Positions 6,077 through 8,404 of a stretch of 8,404 bases of DNA are shown in pieces. The stretch's first letter is position 1. Each line of letters opens with the position of its first letter. Below the pieces are notes generated by a model, which worked only from the letters and a program-made list of their open reading frames with translations, searched no databases and was not told the origin of the DNA. The stretch is taken from positions 1-8,404 of the forward strand of contig DASYSA010000633.1 in the NCBI GenBank assembly GCA_036003885.1, in the 5' to 3' direction. A program made the translations under genes and the position numbers. This DNA comes from DASYSA01 sp036003885. Lineage in GTDB: Bacteria > Acidobacteriota > Blastocatellia > UBA7656.

Positions 6077-6253
6077 TTATGCCTTCCCGGAACCGTGTGT
6101 CCCAGGAAAGTCCAGGCGAGGTCTATTAGCCTTATCAGATTTGAATTCATGGACCCAGGACCGGAGAGTATCGACAATCCCGACCTCTTCACGTGGTGGT
6201 TTCTCTTTCTCGGCGGGGGGCGATGTCCCCGCCTTGATCAATCGCACTTTCAT
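6077..6253 (-). CDS. Small 58-residue uncharacterised protein
   Basis: The frame encodes MKVRLIKAGTSPPAEKEKPP, then an acidic linker, a helix with VDTLRSWVHEFKSDKANR and a short tail ending GSGKA. It has a beta-strand-like basic start, a Pro/Glu/Lys-rich linker and an amphipathic helix, with no membrane segment. An AAGGA ribosome binding site (top strand 6264-6268) lies 10 bases before the ATG. It sits between two other leftward genes, 69 bases ahead of the 79-residue gene. The organised composition and its place in a same-strand series support a real gene; I do not know its function. Confidence 0.65.
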   Translation of the reverse strand: MKVRLIKAGTSPPAEKEKPPREEVGIVDTLRSWVHEFKSDKANRPRLDFPGTHGSGKA

Positions 6254-6339
6254 TGTACTTTTTTCCTTTGTTGATTACGTCGTTTCAGGGAGTTGGATAT
6301 GCGGATACGGTCTGTGGGTCGAGAGTCTTCGCGGTTGCG

Positions 6340-6489
6340 TTATAACACCCTCCGGCGGCCACTGAGCAGGTTGAAGATTACTACTACAAGCACAACGACC
6401 AGCAACACGTGAACGAAGCTACCACCAATGTGCCCCAGAAAACCCAACAACCACAGAATAAGAAGAATGGCGACGACCGTCCAAAGCAT
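6340..6489 (-). CDS. Small membrane protein, lmo0937 family
   Basis: The 49-residue product starts MLWTVVAILLILWLLGFLGH, then a glycine-containing turn (IGGSF), a second hydrophobic segment HVLLVVVLVVVIFNLL and a basic end GRRRVL. This matches the short two-helix lmo0937-type membrane proteins (MLWTI...LWLLG...GG..HVLLV...GRR). Both termini probably face the cytoplasm, with the arginine tail positive-inside. A strong ribosome binding site, GGAGG (top strand 6496-6500), lies 6 bases before the ATG. Members occur widely and are often linked with envelope stress, but no biochemical role is established. It is the first gene of the leftward series ending with the CarD-like gene; the 86-base gap to the next gene leaves room for an internal promoter. 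Confidence 0.85.
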   Translation of the reverse strand: MLWTVVAILLILWLLGFLGHIGGSFVHVLLVVVLVVVIFNLLSGRRRVL

Positions 6490-6634
6490 AATTCACCTCC
6501 GGGTACCGGGCCTCACACAACTTCCGGATGTCAATCACCCGAAACACCCTAACCCGACTCCGCTTTACATTCCGAATAATACGCTCACCTGCGACCCGTT
6601 TCTGTCCAATAGTGCACAAGGACGAGAATAATGG

Positions 6635-6715
6635 GTGATACGTGATTCGTGCTGCGTGATGGGTTCCTGAGGCTGCAATATGACGCATCTATGCGATCAC
6701 GCATCGTCACGCACT
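6635..6715. repeat. Second inverted heptamer array (GTGATNC type)
   Basis: The left arm has four head-to-tail units GTGATAC, GTGATTC, GTGCTGC and GTGATGG (6635-6662). The right arm (about 6696-6715) carries related units in the opposite orientation, including ATCACGCA (6696-6703), the exact reverse complement of TGCGTGAT (6653-6660). A further 5-2-5 palindrome (CGCAT-CT-ATGCG, 6684-6695) lies inside. The unit differs from the GGATYTR array at the window start, but the architecture is the same: 7-base units in two inverted blocks. Confidence 0.75.
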
Positions 6716-6725
6716 ATATTTTGCG

Positions 6726-6737
6726 AATTGTGCAATT
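6726..6737. promoter_or_regulatory. AATTG-TG-CAATT palindrome upstream of the Crp/Fnr gene
   Basis: This 12-base perfect palindrome lies about 29 bases upstream of a possible -10 box. It does not match the usual Crp (TGTGA-N6-TCACA) or Fnr (TTGAT-N4-ATCAA) sites, but the position would suit an activator or autoregulatory site. Confidence 0.35.
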
Positions 6738-6765
6738 TTGTACAGCGCCGCCCCTGGGATGGGCG

Positions 6766-6771
6766 TATACT
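6766..6771 (+). promoter_or_regulatory. Possible -10 box of the Crp/Fnr gene
   Basis: TATACT fits the -10 consensus at five of six bases, 68 bases before the ATG. No recognisable -35 lies 16-18 bases upstream, consistent with an activator-dependent promoter or with a chance match. Confidence 0.35.
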
Positions 6772-6807
6772 ACCATCGGCAAAATTCCAGTAGCCGTCCC
6801 CCCCCAC

Positions 6808-6820
6808 GAGGCAATGCCTC
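6808..6820. promoter_or_regulatory. GAGGCA-A-TGCCTC palindrome in the Crp/Fnr leader
   Basis: Six-base perfect arms flank one base, ending 4 bases before the GAAGGG ribosome binding site (6825-6830) of the Crp/Fnr-type gene. As DNA it could be an operator; as RNA it could form a small stem beside the ribosome binding site. Neither is shown. Confidence 0.4.
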
Positions 6821-6839
6821 AACTGAAGGGTATTAAACT

Positions 6840-7520
6840 ATGATTGAAAATAACCCTGAGATGGATCAATTCAAGCAGGAAATGCGCATCTCCCTGGAGC
6901 GGGAGGCCAGGAACTCCAGCGAAATCAAGGTCGCCAAGCATGACAACGTTTACGCGGCTGGTTCTGAACTCGAGTCGGTGTATTTCATTGAAAGCGGCAA
7001 GATCAAACTGATTATGCTCTCCCCTGAAGGTCGGGAGTGCACACTTGCGATTCACTCTTCGGGAGATATTTTTGGAGAGCTGTGCTTGTCCGGGTTGAGG
7101 GGACGGCCGGAAACGGCGACAGCGATGGAAGACACATTTGTGAAACAGATTCCTTCCGCCAGGTTCCTCGAGCGGATGGCCAGAGACTCGCTCCTTGAAG
7201 GCTTCGTCAAATACCTGGCGGTGAGAGTGGCGGACCAGCAGGAAGTCATCGCCAATCTGGTGACGGTAGACAGCGAGCAACGCTTAGGAAAGACCTTGTT
7301 GCTCCTGGCCAGAAAACTGGGCAAGAAAGATCCTCGCAGCATACGCATCGAGTTGAGGATTTCACACGAAGAACTGGCCTCCATGGTGGGCACAACCCGG
7401 TCGCGGATCAGCGTATTCATGCAGAGATTTCGACACCTGAACCTGATCGAATTGACTGAAGAGCACCACCTGGTCATCAAGGAACAGAAGCTCACCCGTT
7501 ACCTCGCGTCGATTGCTTAG
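6840..7520 (+). CDS. Crp/Fnr-family transcriptional regulator
   Basis: This 226-residue regulator has an N-terminal cyclic-nucleotide-binding-type beta roll (about 28-115) with VYAAGSELESVYFIESGKIKL, GDIFGEL (75-81) and RPETATAMED. A long dimerisation helix follows (about 112-142), then a C-terminal winged helix. The helix-turn-helix reads ISHEELASMVGTTRSRISVFMQRFRHLNLIE (174-204, seen in two parts ISHEELASMVG and TTRSRISVFMQRFR). The Fnr-type N-terminal cysteine cluster is absent, so it is not an iron-sulfur oxygen sensor. The cAMP-contact arginine/serine pair of Crp is not clearly conserved, so the effector is open. The ATG has GAAGGG 9 bases upstream. The gene stands alone and faces the radical SAM gene across a 175-base gap. 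Confidence 0.92.
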   Translation: MIENNPEMDQFKQEMRISLEREARNSSEIKVAKHDNVYAAGSELESVYFIESGKIKLIMLSPEGRECTLAIHSSGDIFGELCLSGLRGRPETATAMEDTFVKQIPSARFLERMARDSLLEGFVKYLAVRVADQQEVIANLVTVDSEQRLGKTLLLLARKLGKKDPRSIRIELRISHEELASMVGTTRSRISVFMQRFRHLNLIELTEEHHLVIKEQKLTRYLASIA

Positions 7521-7695
7521 CGGCTTCAACGCCCCCAAGTCGGAAAAACAATTACCTTTGTTCAATATTGAACAGCGCCGAATCAACGCTTCGCGTATGC
7601 TGGACCAGTTTGCCAACCGGTGCACGGGGTCGGGTTCGATAAAGACTGAGATTCATTCACGGCGATCCCGTACACCGATTGGTAACTCGTTCACT
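7521..7695. other. Convergent intergenic region
   Basis: These 175 bases separate the Crp/Fnr gene from the opposing radical SAM gene. The only clear structure is the perfect 16-base palindrome at 7559-7574. A possible rightward frame through it has no ribosome binding site and no recognisable protein character. Confidence 0.55.
7559..7574. repeat. Perfect 16-base palindrome TGTTCAATATTGAACA
   Basis: The two 8-base halves are exact reverse complements, 39 bases after the Crp/Fnr stop. As RNA the six outer pairs could close a four-base loop, but no T-run follows. As DNA it has the symmetry of a dimer-binding site. Confidence 0.5.
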
Positions 7696-8404
7696 TCAAC
7701 CTATCGTGTTCCCGCCTCCAATTGAATGCGGCCTGATCATCTGTTCACTCGTTACTTTGATATAGGCATTCTGATCGTGATGCATTGCTCCTTCGGGGAG
7801 CCATTCCCACAGAGGTCCCAGGTCTTTTCGGGCCTGGTCCATATAAAACTTCGGAAGCTCGGTCGTCTCCTGTTCGAAATAGCGGCGGAACTGTCGATCG
7901 GTGTCGAGCGATTTTCGAACTTCGGTGTGATACCTGATTCTGCCAAAGCCCTCTGAGGACACGGCCCGCACGACATTCATCCACCGAGGAATCATCCCCT
8001 TGTTCGCCCGACCCCGGTTGAAGATCGCCCGCCATGAATACGTGTACTTAACGAGATCTATCACGCGCTCGTAGAAGTCAGGCCACGAGTAGTTTTTGGG
8101 CCTCACGTTCATAGCCTGATTGTTGTTCAGAAAATGGAATGGGAATGGCAGGACGCGGTTGGCGCGCTGGTACTCTACATTGAGCGGCGCGGCCTGTCCA
8201 AACGCGGATAGGAGCGAGTAGCCGGGAAATGCGCCTGGAGCGAGGTCCACAAAACGCTTCGTGAGCTCAAAGGGTTCCGGCCCCTCGTCTACGTCGAGAC
8301 CCAGGACGAAGTTAGTCTGGATATACGGCATATATCTTAGAATCATGTTCACGTGCTCGGCGACCTGCCGAACCTTCTCCATCCCTTTGTTCTTGCCGGT
8401 CTTT
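7696..8404 (-). CDS. Radical SAM protein, C-terminal part (probable B12-binding type)
   Basis: The frame is open to the window edge, so the N-terminal part, including any cobalamin-binding domain and the CxxxCxxC cluster motif, is missing. The visible 235 or so residues begin in the radical SAM barrel: helix VRQVAEHVNMI, strand QTNFVLGLDVDEGPEPFELT, and LAPGAFPGYSLLSAFGQAAPL, which parallels the late-barrel pattern (GLD.D..E.FE...F......P....L....GTPL) of cobalamin-dependent radical SAM enzymes. A family-specific C-terminal region follows, with FHFLNNNQAMNVRPKNYSW, a segment YTYSWRAIFNRGRANKG, and a tail with PEGAMHHDQNAYIKV. The visible ATG at 8382 is internal. The reaction cannot be deduced from this part; the family call is from memory of the barrel pattern. 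Confidence 0.72.
   Translation of the reverse strand, partial: KTGKNKGMEKVRQVAEHVNMILRYMPYIQTNFVLGLDVDEGPEPFELTKRFVDLAPGAFPGYSLLSAFGQAAPLNVEYQRANRVLPFPFHFLNNNQAMNVRPKNYSWPDFYERVIDLVKYTYSWRAIFNRGRANKGMIPRWMNVVRAVSSEGFGRIRYHTEVRKSLDTDRQFRRYFEQETTELPKFYMDQARKDLGPLWEWLPEGAMHHDQNAYIKVTSEQMIRPHSIGGGNTIG

Larger units (their letters stand above)
6490..6839. other. 350-base divergent intergenic region
   Basis: No convincing gene lies here. It contains the ribosome binding site of the lmo0937-type gene (6496-6500), a leftward TATTAT that could be a -10 box (top strand 6576-6581, no good -35 at normal spacing), the second heptamer array (6635-6715), and the leader and probable promoter of the Crp/Fnr-type gene. 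Confidence 0.6.

Noticed and set aside
6000..6365. Rightward 121-codon frame opposite the small-gene block.
   Set aside because: It runs antisense to the 58-residue gene, whose ribosome binding site and composition are better; the rightward product has no protein-like pattern.
6529..6534. A perfect leftward TTGACA upstream of the lmo0937-type gene.
   Set aside because: At 17 bases spacing the sequence is GCCCGG, and no AT-rich -10 box follows within normal distance.
6419..6688. Leftward 89-codon frame overlapping the lmo0937-type gene and the second repeat array.
   Set aside because: It overlaps a better supported gene in another frame, and its N-terminal part is translated repeat.
7513..7725. 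Rightward 70-codon frame after the Crp/Fnr gene.
   Set aside because: It has a TTG start inside the Crp/Fnr end, no ribosome binding site, and it overlaps the radical SAM end.

Overview
The window looks like chromosomal DNA of a GC-rich, probably soil-dwelling bacterium. Gene content and protein style suggest Acidobacteriota or a close relative: an ArsR regulator coupled to an SRPBCC protein, several small secreted ligand-binding-fold proteins, a CarD-like regulator, a 49-residue lmo0937-type membrane protein, a cobalamin-type radical SAM protein and heptamer repeats between genes. The phylum call is inference. No rRNA, tRNA, CRISPR array, transposase or phage gene was found.

Left part (1-811). 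An inverted pair of heptanucleotide arrays (GGATYTR units) bounds the first 150 bases and supplies the last codons and the stop of a leftward SET-domain methyltransferase gene (GTG start at 636, strong ribosome binding site). A 175-base divergent intergenic region follows. It holds a near-consensus promoter (TTGACA, 17 bases, TATAAA) overlapped by a 16-base near-palindrome.

Central rightward block (812-4854). The promoter drives a winged-helix ArsR-type regulator whose ATG lies only 11 bases after the -10 box, so its mRNA should be nearly leaderless. The regulator overlaps (ATGA) a two-domain SRPBCC protein. The ribosome binding site of the next gene, a secreted lipocalin-like protein, lies in the last codons of the SRPBCC gene. 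Two more exported proteins follow after short gaps: a tandem NTF2/SnoaL-like protein and an alpha/beta hydrolase with a GHSYGG nucleophile elbow. The block reads as a cytoplasmic sensor pair plus envelope ligand-binding proteins and an enzyme. The substrate cannot be named from sequence.

Leftward small-gene block (6489 down to 4972). Five genes point the same way: a 49-aa membrane protein, a 58-aa protein, a 79-aa acidic protein, a 98-aa orphan and a CarD-like RNA-polymerase-binding protein. The last two overlap as TGATG. The 49- and 58-aa genes are below usual ORF length cut-offs but have good ribosome binding sites. The CarD-like protein appears to lack the DNA-wedging tryptophan of characterised CarD/CdnL proteins.

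Right part (6490-8404). A 350-base intergenic region carries a second, different heptamer inverted array (GTGATNC-like units). A Crp/Fnr regulator follows, with two palindromes in its leader. After a 175-base convergent gap with a perfect 16-base palindrome comes the C-terminal part of a leftward radical SAM protein that runs off the window.
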